Positions 17,364 to 25,674 of a stretch of 64,000 nucleotides of DNA are shown piece after piece. A program made the position numbers and the translations under genes. This DNA is from Streptomyces kanamyceticus (GTDB taxonomy: Bacteria > Actinomycetota > Actinomycetes > Streptomycetales > Streptomycetaceae): positions 8,060,001-8,124,000 of the forward strand of contig NZ_CP023699.1 of NCBI RefSeq assembly GCF_008704495.1. Reading direction: 5' to 3'. Under the pieces are notes generated by a model. The model was not told the origin of the DNA. It ran no database searches and was given only the letters and a program-made list of their open reading frames with translations. The number at the start of each line of letters is the position of its first letter. Position 1 is the stretch's first letter.

Positions 17364-17503
17364 CCAGGCCTCCTTCCGACGTTCCCTTGCGTACGCCCCA
17401 ACCTTACGGCGTCGGCAGGGGCCCTCCGCAGCCCCCTTGCGTGGGGGAGTGACGGGAACACTGCCCAGGTCATCCGTGCGTCACTCATGGCGGAGCCACG
17501 GGC

Positions 17504-18175
17504 TCACAAGGTGGAGCGCAGCCACTGTTCCACGCTCGCGATGTGCACCGTCGCCCATGCCCTGGCCGCTTCGGCGTCGCGGTCGCGCAGCGCGGTGAGG
17601 ATCGCGCGGTGCTCGTGGAGGGTCCGGCTGACGGCGTCCTCCTGGGTGAGCCCGCGCCAGACGCGGGCCCGGGTGGTGGGTCCCGAGAGGCCGTCGAGCA
17701 GGGAGCAGAGCACCGAGTTCCCGGAGGACTGCACGATGCCCCGGTGGAACTCCAGGTCGCAGGCGACCAGCTCCTCCACCGAAGGGCTCGCCCCCAGGGC
17801 GTCCAACTGCTGTGTCAGCGTGTCGAGTTCGGCCTCGGTGATGTGCGCGCTGGCCATCGCCGTCGCCGCGGGCTCCAGGATGCGGCGCACCGCGAGGAAC
17901 TCCAGGACCGTGTCGTCGCGGTGGAAGTCGACGACGAAACTCAGGGCCTCCAGGAGGAGTTGCGGGTCCAGACTGGTGACGTAGGTGCCGTCGCCCTGGC
18001 GTACGTCGAGGATGCGGATCAGCGAGAGCGCGCGCACCGCCTCACGCAGGGAGTTGCGCGAAAGGCCCAGGTCGGCGGCGAGTTCGCTCTCCTTGGGCAG
18101 CCGGTCGCCGGGACGCAGCGCGCCGGAGACGATCATGCCCTTGATCTTCTCGATGGCCTCGTCGGTGACAGCCAT
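17504..18175 (-). CDS. FadR-subfamily GntR regulator
   Basis: A 223-residue regulator with an N-terminal winged helix (KESELAADLGLSRNSLREAV, about 28-47) and a C-terminal FCD ligand-binding domain with its metal-binding Asp/His pattern (EFLAVRRILEPAA, CDLEFHRGIV, EHRAILTALRDRD). Such proteins usually respond to small organic acids. No obvious target operon is adjacent. An imperfect palindrome ACATCCGATGT lies 38 bases upstream of its start, suggesting autoregulation. Its targets may be elsewhere in the genome or may include the neighbouring catabolic operon. Confidence 0.88.
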   Translation of the reverse strand: MAVTDEAIEKIKGMIVSGALRPGDRLPKESELAADLGLSRNSLREAVRALSLIRILDVRQGDGTYVTSLDPQLLLEALSFVVDFHRDDTVLEFLAVRRILEPAATAMASAHITEAELDTLTQQLDALGASPSVEELVACDLEFHRGIVQSSGNSVLCSLLDGLSGPTTRARVWRGLTQEDAVSRTLHEHRAILTALRDRDAEAARAWATVHIASVEQWLRSTL

Positions 18176-18212
18176 GGGGACCTCGCCTCACGTGTCAAAG
18201 GTGTCGGAATAG

Positions 18213-18223
18213 ACATCCGATGT
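18213..18223. promoter_or_regulatory. Candidate GntR operator (ACATCCGATGT)
   Basis: A perfect 5-bp inverted repeat around a central C (ACATC-C-GATGT), extending imperfectly to AGACATCCGATGTAT. It lies in the promoter region between the divergent GntR and MarR genes, and resembles operators of FadR-type sugar-acid regulators in Streptomyces. Binding is inferred. Confidence 0.5.
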
Positions 18224-18362
18224 ATCAGGCGATTATGGCCCGTCGCGCAGCCGTTGCGCACCAGGGTAGGGGGATTGCCCGTGATCCTTGAGGGCTAAGA
18301 TTTCCGCACGGGCCCGGCGGACCACCGGACCGGACGGCAGACGGCAGGGAGGGCGGCGACAG

Positions 18363-18932
18363 ATGGCCCAGAAGAAGGCGGCGCACCAGCCGGACGCGGT
18401 GGCGTCGATCATCGAGGACTGGGCGCGGGAGCGGCCCGACCTCGACACCGCGCCCCTGGAGGTCCTGGCCCGCCTGCACCGCACCTTCATCCGGTACAAC
18501 ACCCGGCTCACCTCCGCGATCGAGCGGCACGGCCTCGCGGTCGCCGGTTTCGACGTGCTGACCGCGCTGCGCAGGGCGGGGGCGCCCTACCGGCTCACGG
18601 CGGGCCAGCTCGCCGACTCGGGCCTGGTCTCGTCGGCCGGGGTGACGCTGCGCATCGACCGCCTGGAGAAGGACGGTCTGATCGTGCGCGAGCGCGACGC
18701 GGAGGACCGCCGCGTCGTCTACTCGCGGCTCACGGACACCGGGCTCGCCAAGATCGACGAGGTGTTCGCCGAGCACCTCGACAACGAGCGCCGGATGCTC
18801 GGCGGACTCTCGCCCGCCGAGTGCCGCCAGCTGGCCCGGCTCATGTCCAAGCTGGAGCGGTCCATCACGGACTCAGACGCGCCTCAGGAAGCGGAAGCGG
18901 GCACGGGACCGGGAGCGGACACCGCGGGCTGA
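18363..18932 (+). CDS. MarR family transcriptional regulator
   Basis: A 189-residue MarR regulator. The winged helix-turn-helix covers about residues 60-125, with LTAGQLADSGLVSSAGVTLR as recognition region and ERDAEDRRVVYSRLTD as the wing, including the family's DxRxxx pattern. It converges on the Rieske oxygenase gene, overlapping it by 49 bp at the 3' ends. It sits at the distal end of the catabolic operon, so it is the best candidate for its regulator, responding to the aromatic substrate or a CoA intermediate as is common for MarR proteins. Confidence 0.88.
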   Translation: MAQKKAAHQPDAVASIIEDWARERPDLDTAPLEVLARLHRTFIRYNTRLTSAIERHGLAVAGFDVLTALRRAGAPYRLTAGQLADSGLVSSAGVTLRIDRLEKDGLIVRERDAEDRRVVYSRLTDTGLAKIDEVFAEHLDNERRMLGGLSPAECRQLARLMSKLERSITDSDAPQEAEAGTGPGADTAG

Positions 18933-19963
18933 GCGGCCCGCGCCTGGGCCTCGGCCTCCGCCCGGTACATCCGGCGCAGCCGCACCACGCCCAGGTCGTG
19001 CTGGTAGAGGTTCTCCCGCTGGTCGGCGTCGGCGGGCATCGCCTCCAGCATCACCCGGTCCTGTTCGAGTACCTGCCAGTGGCGCTCCTCGATGAGGGTC
19101 TTGTAGAGGAAGCGCCAGGTGTCGCGCTGCCACCCCTGGACGCGGCGGTAGCGCCAGAAGAAGACGCCGGTGCGGTTCTCGTCGACCGGGCAGACCATGC
19201 CGACGATCCCGAAGGGCCCGCCGGGCCCGGCCGAGGGCGGGTACGGGATGGTCAGGTCCACCCAGTCGACGCCGGTGCGGCACAGCTCGACCCAGTCGAA
19301 GTTGACGCCCCGCTGGTCGGTCTTCTCGAAGAAGTAGCCGCGGTCCGTCTCGCGGATGCGGAACTTGGCGGTGGTGTCGCCGTCGTACATCGTGTGCGAC
19401 TCGTGGTGCAGGAACGCGCCGTGCATCGGGTCGAGCAGGTTCTCCACCGCGAACCGCCAGGGGCCGTTCCACTCCGCGTAGCAGAGGATCGCGTCCACCT
19501 CGGGGTCGGTGAGCGGCTCGGGCAGGGTCAGCTCGGCCGGTTCGGGGTGCCGCTCGTCGCCGAAGTAGGCGAGGACCGCGCCGCCGATCTCGCGCACCGG
19601 CAGCGAGGTCACCAGCTTCTTGCCCTCCAGGTTGCAGCCGGGCAGACCCGGCACGGAGGAGACGGTGCCGTCGGTCTCGACCTCCACGCCGTGGTACCAG
19701 CAGGCCACCCGGTCGCCCAGGTGCTTGCCCAGGGAGAGGGGCGCGCCGCGGTGCGGACAGCGGTCGGCGAGCATCGAGAGGGTGCCGTCGGAGCGGCGGA
19801 ACAGGAGCCACTGCTCGCCGAGGGCGGTGACCTTGCGCATCGCGCCGGGCGCGACGAAGGAGGAGGGTACGACGGGGTGCCACTGGTTGCGCAGGCCGGT
19901 CGCGTAGATGTGGTCGGCGGTGTCTTTCACGGCCGCGGCGGTGTCTTTCACGGACAGGGTCAT
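18884..19963 (-). CDS. Rieske non-heme iron oxygenase, terminal (alpha) subunit
   Basis: A 359-residue cytoplasmic aromatic-ring oxygenase component. The Rieske [2Fe-2S] ligands are Cys69-His71 and Cys88-His91 (CPHRG and CWYHG). The mononuclear iron ligands are His181 and His186 in ENLLDPMHGAFLHH, with the bridging Asp178. Length and single-subunit organisation resemble monooxygenase/demethylase types (VanA, phenoxybenzoate-type) more than two-subunit dioxygenases. Electrons should come from the reductase two genes upstream. It is the last gene of the leftward catabolic operon, one base after the small upstream gene. The substrate is unknown. Confidence 0.9.
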   Translation of the reverse strand: MTLSVKDTAAAVKDTADHIYATGLRNQWHPVVPSSFVAPGAMRKVTALGEQWLLFRRSDGTLSMLADRCPHRGAPLSLGKHLGDRVACWYHGVEVETDGTVSSVPGLPGCNLEGKKLVTSLPVREIGGAVLAYFGDERHPEPAELTLPEPLTDPEVDAILCYAEWNGPWRFAVENLLDPMHGAFLHHESHTMYDGDTTAKFRIRETDRGYFFEKTDQRGVNFDWVELCRTGVDWVDLTIPYPPSAGPGGPFGIVGMVCPVDENRTGVFFWRYRRVQGWQRDTWRFLYKTLIEERHWQVLEQDRVMLEAMPADADQRENLYQHDLGVVRLRRMYRAEAEAQARAAQPAVSAPGPVPASAS

Positions 19964-19964
19964 C

Positions 19965-20189
19965 TCAGGCTCCCAGGCGGTTCATCTCGGCACGGAAGGA
20001 CTCCTCGGTCCACTGGGCGCCGTCGGGCGCGTGCACCTGACGGGCGTTCAAGCCGCGTACGACATCGGTGAGTTCGTGTCCGTCCTTGGTGAAGACCTCT
20101 TCGAGGGTGGCGGCGAGCTTGGACTCGTAGGGGGTCGGCTCGTGCGTACGGGACTGGTGGACGTCCAGGTACGGCCAGGTGGTGGTCAC
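19965..20189 (-). CDS. Small protein of Rieske oxygenase operons (recombinase-like HTH type)
   Basis: A 74-residue protein starting at GTG behind GGAGG. It carries TWPYLDVHQSRTHEPTPYE followed by a helical part and a final TEESFRAEMNRLG. I have seen proteins of this kind annotated as recombinase-like helix-turn-helix proteins next to Rieske oxygenases, but nothing here looks like a recombinase. Its stop is one base from the oxygenase start, so it is translationally coupled and is more likely an oxygenase accessory or small subunit than a DNA-binding protein. The function is unproven. Confidence 0.75.
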   Translation of the reverse strand: MTTTWPYLDVHQSRTHEPTPYESKLAATLEEVFTKDGHELTDVVRGLNARQVHAPDGAQWTEESFRAEMNRLGA

Positions 20190-20208
20190 TGTTGCCTCCG
20201 GTGGGGAA

Positions 20209-21147
20209 TTACAGGTCGAGGACGAGTCGTCCTGACGCGCAGCGCGAGACGCAGATCATCATCGAGGCGCCTGCCGCGTGCTCGGCCTCGCTGAGCAGGA
20301 AGTCGCGGTGGTCGGGGGTGCCGTCGAGCACCCGGGTCTCGCAGCTGCCGCAGATGCCTTCCTGGCAGGAGCTGTTGACGCTCAGGCCCGCGGCCTCGGC
20401 GGCCTGGAGGATGGAGGTGTCGGCGCCGACGGTGAGGGTGCGGCCCGACGCGCGGCACTCCACCTCGAACGCGGAGTCGTCCCCGGTCCGCGCCACGACG
20501 GGCGCGGCGAACCGCTCCACGCGCAGCCGCTCGGCCGGGCAGACGGCCTCCACGGCGGCGAGCAGCGGCTCGGGCCCGCAGCAGTACACGAGGGCGTCGT
20601 CGCGAGCCCCTTCGAGTGCGGCGGCCAGATCGATGTGCCCGCACTCGTCCTGCGGTACGAGCGTCAACGCGCCGCCCAGGGAGGTGAGTTCCTCGGTGAA
20701 CGCCATCGAGTCGCGGGTGCGTCCGCCGTACGCGAGACGCCAGGGGATGCCGCGCCGCGCCGCCTCGCGGGCCATCGCGAGAAGGGGGGTGATCCCGATG
20801 CCGCCCGCGACGAACACATAGGCCGGTGCCTCCTCCAGCGCGAAGTGGTTGCGCGGTTCGGACACGGTGACCGGCTGGCCGGGGCGGAGTCGCGTGTGGA
20901 CGTAGCGCGAACCACCGCGCGAGGAAGGCTCGTTGAGCACGCCGACGCGGTACGTCGCCGGGTCCCGCGGATCGCCGCACAGGCTGTACTGGCGGACCTG
21001 CCCGCCCACGTGGACGTCGAGGTGCGCGCCGGGGGCCCAGGCGGGCAGCGGCTTGCCGTCCGGGTGGGCGAGCTCGACGGAGAGGACTCCCTCGGCCTCC
21101 CAGGTCATGCGGCGCACCCGCAGGTCGAGAAGGGGTTCAGAGGTCAT
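20209..21147 (-). CDS. PDR/VanB-type oxidoreductase (oxygenase reductase)
   Basis: A 312-residue reductase that passes electrons from NAD(P)H to the Rieske oxygenase. Domain order is flavin-binding (R52-QYSL), nucleotide-binding (GGIGITP at 115-121) and a C-terminal plant-type [2Fe-2S] ferredoxin with Cys261, Cys266, Cys269 and Cys299. This is the phthalate-dioxygenase-reductase layout, in which flavin, NAD and iron-sulfur centres are in one chain. It lies between the ThDP enzyme and the small gene with short spacers, in the same operon. Confidence 0.9.
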   Translation of the reverse strand: MTSEPLLDLRVRRMTWEAEGVLSVELAHPDGKPLPAWAPGAHLDVHVGGQVRQYSLCGDPRDPATYRVGVLNEPSSRGGSRYVHTRLRPGQPVTVSEPRNHFALEEAPAYVFVAGGIGITPLLAMAREAARRGIPWRLAYGGRTRDSMAFTEELTSLGGALTLVPQDECGHIDLAAALEGARDDALVYCCGPEPLLAAVEAVCPAERLRVERFAAPVVARTGDDSAFEVECRASGRTLTVGADTSILQAAEAAGLSVNSSCQEGICGSCETRVLDGTPDHRDFLLSEAEHAAGASMMICVSRCASGRLVLDL

Positions 21148-21160
21148 GGCTGCGGCCTCC

Positions 21161-22792
21161 CTACGCGGTGGGGATCTTCACGGGCGGGGTGAAAGGGCTC
21201 TTCATCGGCCCGAGCCCGGCCAGGTCGACCTCGACGAGGGTCGGCCCTTCGGACGCGACGGCCCGGCCGATCGCGGGCCCCGCGTGCTCCTCGGCGGCGA
21301 TCTTGGCGTACGCCAACCCGCAGGACCTGGCGAGGAGTTCGAAGTCGGGTGTGGCGAGGTCGACGCCGGAGCGGCGCTCGCTGTAGCGGTCCTGCATGTT
21401 GCGGAGCACGCCGTAGCCGCCGTCGTTGAAGAGGATCAGGGTCAGTCGCGGCCGTTCCTGGGCGAGGGTGAGCAGCTCGCCGAGGTGCACCGCGAGGCCG
21501 CCGTCGCCCGCCATCACCACGGCGGGCGCCCCGGGCCTGGCGAGCGCGGCGCCGATGCCCATGCCCAGGCCCTGTCCGATGCCGCCGCCGCGCGGGAAGA
21601 CGTTGTCGCGCGGGTCGTACATCTCGAGCAGCCGGTTGCCCCAGCTGCTGGACGGAATGGTCACGTCGCGGGCGATCACCGCGTCGCGGGGCAGTGCGGC
21701 CCGGATGGCGTCGCAGATCGCGGCCTGCGGACCGATGGCGTCGCGCAGGTTCGCCCGTACCTCTTCGCGTACGGCGGTGATGCGGGTGTCCCAGCCGGAC
21801 TCGGCCGCACCGCGCCGGGCGTACGGAAGGAGCGCCGCCAGGACGTCCGAGGCGTCACCGCACAGGGAGTGCGTCGCCGGGTACACGCGGCCGAGCGCCG
21901 CCGGGTCGATGTCGATCTGGAGGTGGGCGGCGGGCAGTTCGAGCCCGTAATCGGCGGTCTCGTTGGACCGGAAGTGCGTGCCGACCGTGAGGAGCACGTC
22001 GGCGTCGGCGAGCAGGGCGCGCCCGGCCGGGGTGGTGGCGAAGTTCCCGATGACGCGCGGGTCGTCCTCGGGGACCGTGCCGCGCCCGGAGTTGGAGGTG
22101 AGCAGCCCGGCCCCGGTGGCGTCGAGCAGCTCGGACAGCGGGGCGCCCGCGCGGACGGCGCCGCCGCCCGCCCAGATCAGGGGGCGCCTCGCGGACGCCA
22201 ACAGCTCCCCGGCGGCGGCGAGTTCGGTGCCGAGCGGCGGTGTGAAGATCGGTTCGGGGAGGTCGATGGCGGCATCGGTCTGCGCCGCGTACTGGAGGTC
22301 GACCGGCCACTCCACGCTCGCGGGGCCGCCCGGCGCGGCGAGCGCCGCGCGGGCCGCCGCGCGCAGCACCCGGCCCGCGTCCGAGGCGGAGGGCACGGTG
22401 GCCGCGTACGCCGACACGGACTTCAGCATGCCCAGCTGGTCCTTGGTCTCGTGGATGAAGCCGCGCCCGCTGCCCAGGTAGGCGCTCTCCACCTGCCCCG
22501 TGACGTGCAGCACGGACGTGCCCGCGCTGAGCGCCTCGACGAGCGAGCCCGCGGCGTTGCCCGCGCCGGTGCCGGTCGAGGTGAGCGCGCAGCCGATCGA
22601 GCCGCGGGCCCTGCCGTAGGCGTCGGCGGCGTTCACGGCGCTCGCCTCGTGCCGCACGGGCACGAAGCGCAGCTCCCGGTCGACGGCCTCGACCAGTGGC
22701 AGGTTGTGCACGCTGACGATGCCGAACACCGTGTCGATGCCGAGTTCGCGCAGGACGGCGACGAGGAGATCGCCTCCGGTGTCGTAATGCAT
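21161..22792 (-). CDS. Thiamine-pyrophosphate-dependent enzyme (decarboxylase/lyase type)
   Basis: A 543-residue enzyme of the acetolactate synthase / benzoylformate decarboxylase superfamily. The pyrimidine-domain catalytic Glu49 (VRHEASAVNAADAYGR), the central domain and the ThDP-binding motif starting with GDG at 429-431 and ending with NDGGYG (457-462) are all present. It could decarboxylate a 2-keto acid or cleave/ligate a C-C bond in the catabolic pathway. Benzoylformate decarboxylase-like activity would fit the operon, but specificity is not readable. It is 10 bp behind the first SDR gene. Confidence 0.88.
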   Translation of the reverse strand: MHYDTGGDLLVAVLRELGIDTVFGIVSVHNLPLVEAVDRELRFVPVRHEASAVNAADAYGRARGSIGCALTSTGTGAGNAAGSLVEALSAGTSVLHVTGQVESAYLGSGRGFIHETKDQLGMLKSVSAYAATVPSASDAGRVLRAAARAALAAPGGPASVEWPVDLQYAAQTDAAIDLPEPIFTPPLGTELAAAGELLASARRPLIWAGGGAVRAGAPLSELLDATGAGLLTSNSGRGTVPEDDPRVIGNFATTPAGRALLADADVLLTVGTHFRSNETADYGLELPAAHLQIDIDPAALGRVYPATHSLCGDASDVLAALLPYARRGAAESGWDTRITAVREEVRANLRDAIGPQAAICDAIRAALPRDAVIARDVTIPSSSWGNRLLEMYDPRDNVFPRGGGIGQGLGMGIGAALARPGAPAVVMAGDGGLAVHLGELLTLAQERPRLTLILFNDGGYGVLRNMQDRYSERRSGVDLATPDFELLARSCGLAYAKIAAEEHAGPAIGRAVASEGPTLVEVDLAGLGPMKSPFTPPVKIPTA

Positions 22793-22802
22793 GAAGGGCT
22801 CC

Positions 22803-23576
22803 TCAGAGGATGCCGCGGCCGACTCCGCCGCAGACGTCGATGCTGGTTCCTGTGATGTAGGAGGCGCGCGGCGAGAGCAGGGCGACGATCGCGTACGCCA
22901 CCTCGTCGGCCCGTCCGAGCCGCCCGAGCGTGATGCCCCGGTCGGCGGCGAGCCCGGCCTGCCACTCGTCGTAGCCGAGCCCGCTACCGGACGCGGCGTG
23001 CCGACGCGTCCACTGGCCGGTGTCGACGAGCCCGAGGCAGACCGAGTTGACGCGGATGCCGTCCGCGGCGAGCTCCGCCGAGAGGGACTTGGAGAGGTTG
23101 AGGATGCCCGCGCGGGCGGCGCTCGTCGTGATCAGCCGGGTCTCCGGCTGCTTGGCGAGGACCGCGTTGACGTTCACGACGGAGGCGGCGGGCGAGCGGC
23201 GCAGCCACGGCAGACCCGCGTGCACGGGATGGAGGACGCCCGCGAACTTCAGCTCCAGCTCGTCGCGCCAGTCCTCGGCACTCGACTCGGCGAAGCCCTT
23301 CATGCGGGACTGCCCCGCGTTGTTGACGAGTCCGTCGATGCCGCCGAACTCCTCGGCCGCGCGCCGCGTGAAGTCGCCTACGGCGGCGGCGTCGCGCACG
23401 TCGCACACATCCGTGAACAGGCGCTCGTGGTCGCCGATCCGCTTCAGACGCCCGGCGTCGCGCCCGCAGGTGGCGACGTTCGCGCCCTCGTCGAGCAGGG
23501 CGCGGACCGTGGCCAGGCCGACGCCCGAGCTGCCGCCGGTGACCAGGACGGTCCGGTCGGCGAGGCCCAGATCCAT
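22803..23576 (-). CDS. SDR-fold protein lacking the usual catalytic residues
   Basis: A 257-residue short-chain dehydrogenase/reductase-fold protein. The NAD(P)-binding TGGSSGVG (13-20) and structural NNAG (84-87) are intact. However, the catalytic Tyr and Lys positions read Thr150 and Arg154 (TTSAARAGILNLSKSL), and the usual Ser region reads NVNAV (134-138). A standard SDR redox reaction is therefore doubtful. It may be a different enzyme, for example a dehydratase, isomerase or non-canonical dehydrogenase, or a structural partner of the second SDR. It is flanked closely by the ThDP enzyme and the canonical SDR. Confidence 0.85.
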   Translation of the reverse strand: MDLGLADRTVLVTGGSSGVGLATVRALLDEGANVATCGRDAGRLKRIGDHERLFTDVCDVRDAAAVGDFTRRAAEEFGGIDGLVNNAGQSRMKGFAESSAEDWRDELELKFAGVLHPVHAGLPWLRRSPAASVVNVNAVLAKQPETRLITTSAARAGILNLSKSLSAELAADGIRVNSVCLGLVDTGQWTRRHAASGSGLGYDEWQAGLAADRGITLGRLGRADEVAYAIVALLSPRASYITGTSIDVCGGVGRGIL

Positions 23577-23595
23577 AACTGATGGCTCCTGTGGG

Positions 23596-24336
23596 TCAGT
23601 TCATGGTGAAGCCGCCGTTGACGGCGATCACCTGTCCGGTGAGATAGCGGGACTCGTCGCCGAGCAGGAAGGCGACCAGGCCGACGAGGTCATCCGCCCG
23701 CTGCGGGCGCGAGATAGCGCGCCCGAGCCGGTACAGCTCGTGCCGTTCGGCCGGGACGGACGCGGTGGCCTCGCCCTCCGTGATGCCGGGCGCGACCGCG
23801 TTGACGGTGATGCCGCGCTCGCCGAGTTCCCGTGCCATCGCCCGGGTCAGGGCGATGACGGCGCCCTTGGACGCGATGTAGTGGGCGAGCCGCGGGGATC
23901 CGTACAGGGCCGCGTCGGAGGCGATGTTGACGATGCGGCCGGTGGGACCGAACAGCGGGTGCAGCGCCTTCGTCACCAGCCACGGCCCGCGCGCGTTGAC
24001 CGCCATCAGCCGGTCCCAGGCCGCGACGTCGATGTCCTGGAACTCCTCGCCGCCGACGCCGTTGGCGAGCGCCGCGTTGTTGACCAGGCCGTACAGCGGG
24101 CCCATGTCCCCCACGGAGGCGGCCAGTTCGTCGACCGAGGCGGGATCGCCCACGTCGCAGCGTACGAAGCGGGCGGCCAGGCCCTCGGCGCGCAGATCGG
24201 CGGCGGCCCGCTCGCCGCGCTCGGGGTCCACCTCGGCGACGACGACCCGGAAGCCGTCCTCGGCCGCCCGGCGGGCCATGGCGAATCCAAGCCCACGGCC
24301 CGCTCCGGTGACGACCACCGTGCGCGGATCAGTCAC
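23596..24336 (-). CDS. SDR family oxidoreductase, canonical
   Basis: A 246-residue short-chain dehydrogenase with TGAGRGLG (10-17), NNA (86-88), catalytic Ser140, Tyr153 and Lys157 (HYIASK), and the usual C-terminal LTGQVIAVNGGF. It probably oxidises a dihydrodiol or secondary alcohol, or reduces a ketone, within the catabolic operon. The start is a GTG that overlaps the cupin stop by 8 bp. It differs clearly in active-site sequence from the next SDR, so the two are not redundant copies. Confidence 0.9.
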   Translation of the reverse strand: MTDPRTVVVTGAGRGLGFAMARRAAEDGFRVVVAEVDPERGERAAADLRAEGLAARFVRCDVGDPASVDELAASVGDMGPLYGLVNNAALANGVGGEEFQDIDVAAWDRLMAVNARGPWLVTKALHPLFGPTGRIVNIASDAALYGSPRLAHYIASKGAVIALTRAMARELGERGITVNAVAPGITEGEATASVPAERHELYRLGRAISRPQRADDLVGLVAFLLGDESRYLTGQVIAVNGGFTMN

Positions 24337-24850
24337 GGGTGACGCCGTGCATCGGCGAGTACTCGGGGTAGGACGGCACCTGCGGCTTCCGGGTGCCGAT
24401 GACGACGCAGAACAGGGCGTCCGTGTCGCCCTCGTTCTTCAGGGAGCGGGTCACCCCGGCCGGGACGACGATCATGTCGCGGTAGCCGAGCGTGCGGTAC
24501 TCGACCTCGTCGGCACCCCGGTGCACCCCGACGCGGACCTCGCCCTCCAGGACGAAGAAGGCCTCCTCCACGTCGTGGTGGGTGTGCGCGGGCCCCTCGG
24601 CGCCGGGCGGCAGGAGCATGTTGGAGAAGGTGAAGCCGCCGGACGGCAGGATGCGGCTGTCGCCCTCGTGGTTGCCGGTGGCGCCGGAGCCCACGTAGCG
24701 GATCTGGCCCCGGCGGTACTGCGGGCCCGCCTTCTCCTGGAAGGAGAGCGTGTCGAAGTCCGCGACGCGGGACGCCTTGGAGGCGATCAGGGAGTCGGTG
24801 TACTGGGCGAGGTCGTCGCCGTTGTCGTACGCGGTGGTGGTCAGAGGCAT
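24329..24850 (-). CDS. Cupin domain protein
   Basis: A 173-residue single-cupin protein. The metal-binding motif PAHTHHDVEEAFFVLEGEV is in the middle, and the second motif lies around YRDMIVVPAGVTRSLKN. Proteins like this act as small non-heme iron or manganese dioxygenases, isomerases or sensors, and here it should act on an intermediate of the operon's pathway. It overlaps the hydrolase end by 10 bp and the SDR start by 8 bp, so it is co-translated. Confidence 0.85.
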   Translation of the reverse strand: MPLTTTAYDNGDDLAQYTDSLIASKASRVADFDTLSFQEKAGPQYRRGQIRYVGSGATGNHEGDSRILPSGGFTFSNMLLPPGAEGPAHTHHDVEEAFFVLEGEVRVGVHRGADEVEYRTLGYRDMIVVPAGVTRSLKNEGDTDALFCVVIGTRKPQVPSYPEYSPMHGVTRD

Positions 24851-25674
24851 GGCGTGAACTCCTGCTCGGGAAGGCGGTCGGTCTCAGGAAGGTGGGCGGT
24901 CTCGGGAAGGCGGTCGGTGATGCGGAGGTGGGAGAGGACCCAGGCGTTGAAGCGCTCGGGCTGCTCCTGGTTGGCCAGGTGACCGGCGTCCTTGACGATC
25001 ACGTAGGCGGTCTTGTGCAGGGCCCCGGCGAGGACCTGCGAGGCCTCGACGCCGGTGACCCGGTCCTGGTCGCCGCAGAGGACGAGGGAGGGCGCGGAGA
25101 TCGCGGGCAGCTCCGTGCGCAGATCGGCGGCGGCCATCGCCTCGGCGGCGTACGCGTAGCCGGGCAGCCGCACCGAGGCGGCCATGGTGTCGACGACCCT
25201 GCGTACGAGATCGGGCGGCGCGTCCGGCGAGAGGAGCCGGGGGCCGCGCCGCTCGGCGAACTCGCGCGGCCCGAGCTCGGCCAGCTCGGCGGCCCGCCGC
25301 CGCATGCCGTCGGCCTTCGCCGGATCGGTCCCCGACCCCGCGCTGGAGTCCGCGACGACCAGCGAGTCGACGAGCTCCGGGTGGCGGGCGGCGAGCCGCA
25401 GCGCGATCACGCCGCCCCAGGAGACGCCGAGGACGTGCGCCGACGTGCCGTGGGAGCGGATCACGTCGGCTGCCGCGTCCGCGAAGCCGTCCAGGTCCAA
25501 CGGGCCAGCCGGATCAGGCGACGTGGCGTATCCGGGCGCGTCCCAGGCGAGGACCCGCGCGTATCCGGAGAGCTCGGCGAGCTGCGGCGCGAACGCGGCC
25601 GACGAGGAGCCGATGCCGTGCAGGCACAGCAGCAGCGGGCCCTTCGCTCCCGCCTTCTCCAGGTGGACGCTCAC
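24841..25674 (-). CDS. Alpha/beta hydrolase (ring-cleavage-product hydrolase candidate)
   Basis: A 277-residue alpha/beta hydrolase with nucleophile Ser85 (GVSWGG), oxyanion HGIGSS and catalytic His232 (KDAGHLANQEQPERFN). The order and company resemble meta-cleavage product hydrolases that follow extradiol dioxygenases, but ester or enol-lactone hydrolysis is equally possible. It starts at GTG in a 4-bp GTGA overlap with the upstream gene. The last ~23 residues are a hydrophilic tail made of three 6-residue repeats (TDRLPE, TAHLPE, TDRLPE) that the family normally lacks. Confidence 0.87.
   Translation of the reverse strand: MSVHLEKAGAKGPLLLCLHGIGSSSAAFAPQLAELSGYARVLAWDAPGYATSPDPAGPLDLDGFADAAADVIRSHGTSAHVLGVSWGGVIALRLAARHPELVDSLVVADSSAGSGTDPAKADGMRRRAAELAELGPREFAERRGPRLLSPDAPPDLVRRVVDTMAASVRLPGYAYAAEAMAAADLRTELPAISAPSLVLCGDQDRVTGVEASQVLAGALHKTAYVIVKDAGHLANQEQPERFNAWVLSHLRITDRLPETAHLPETDRLPEQEFTPCL
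24866..24919. repeat. 18-bp x3 tandem repeat inside the hydrolase 3' end
   Basis: Three 18-bp units begin at 24866, 24884 and 24902. They are in frame and encode the T-D/A-R/H-LPE repeats of the hydrolase tail. Confidence 0.75.

Noticed and set aside
24841..24919. LPET motif in the hydrolase tail as a sortase signal
   Set aside because: There is no signal peptide, and no hydrophobic segment or basic end follows the motif; it is part of a repeat.
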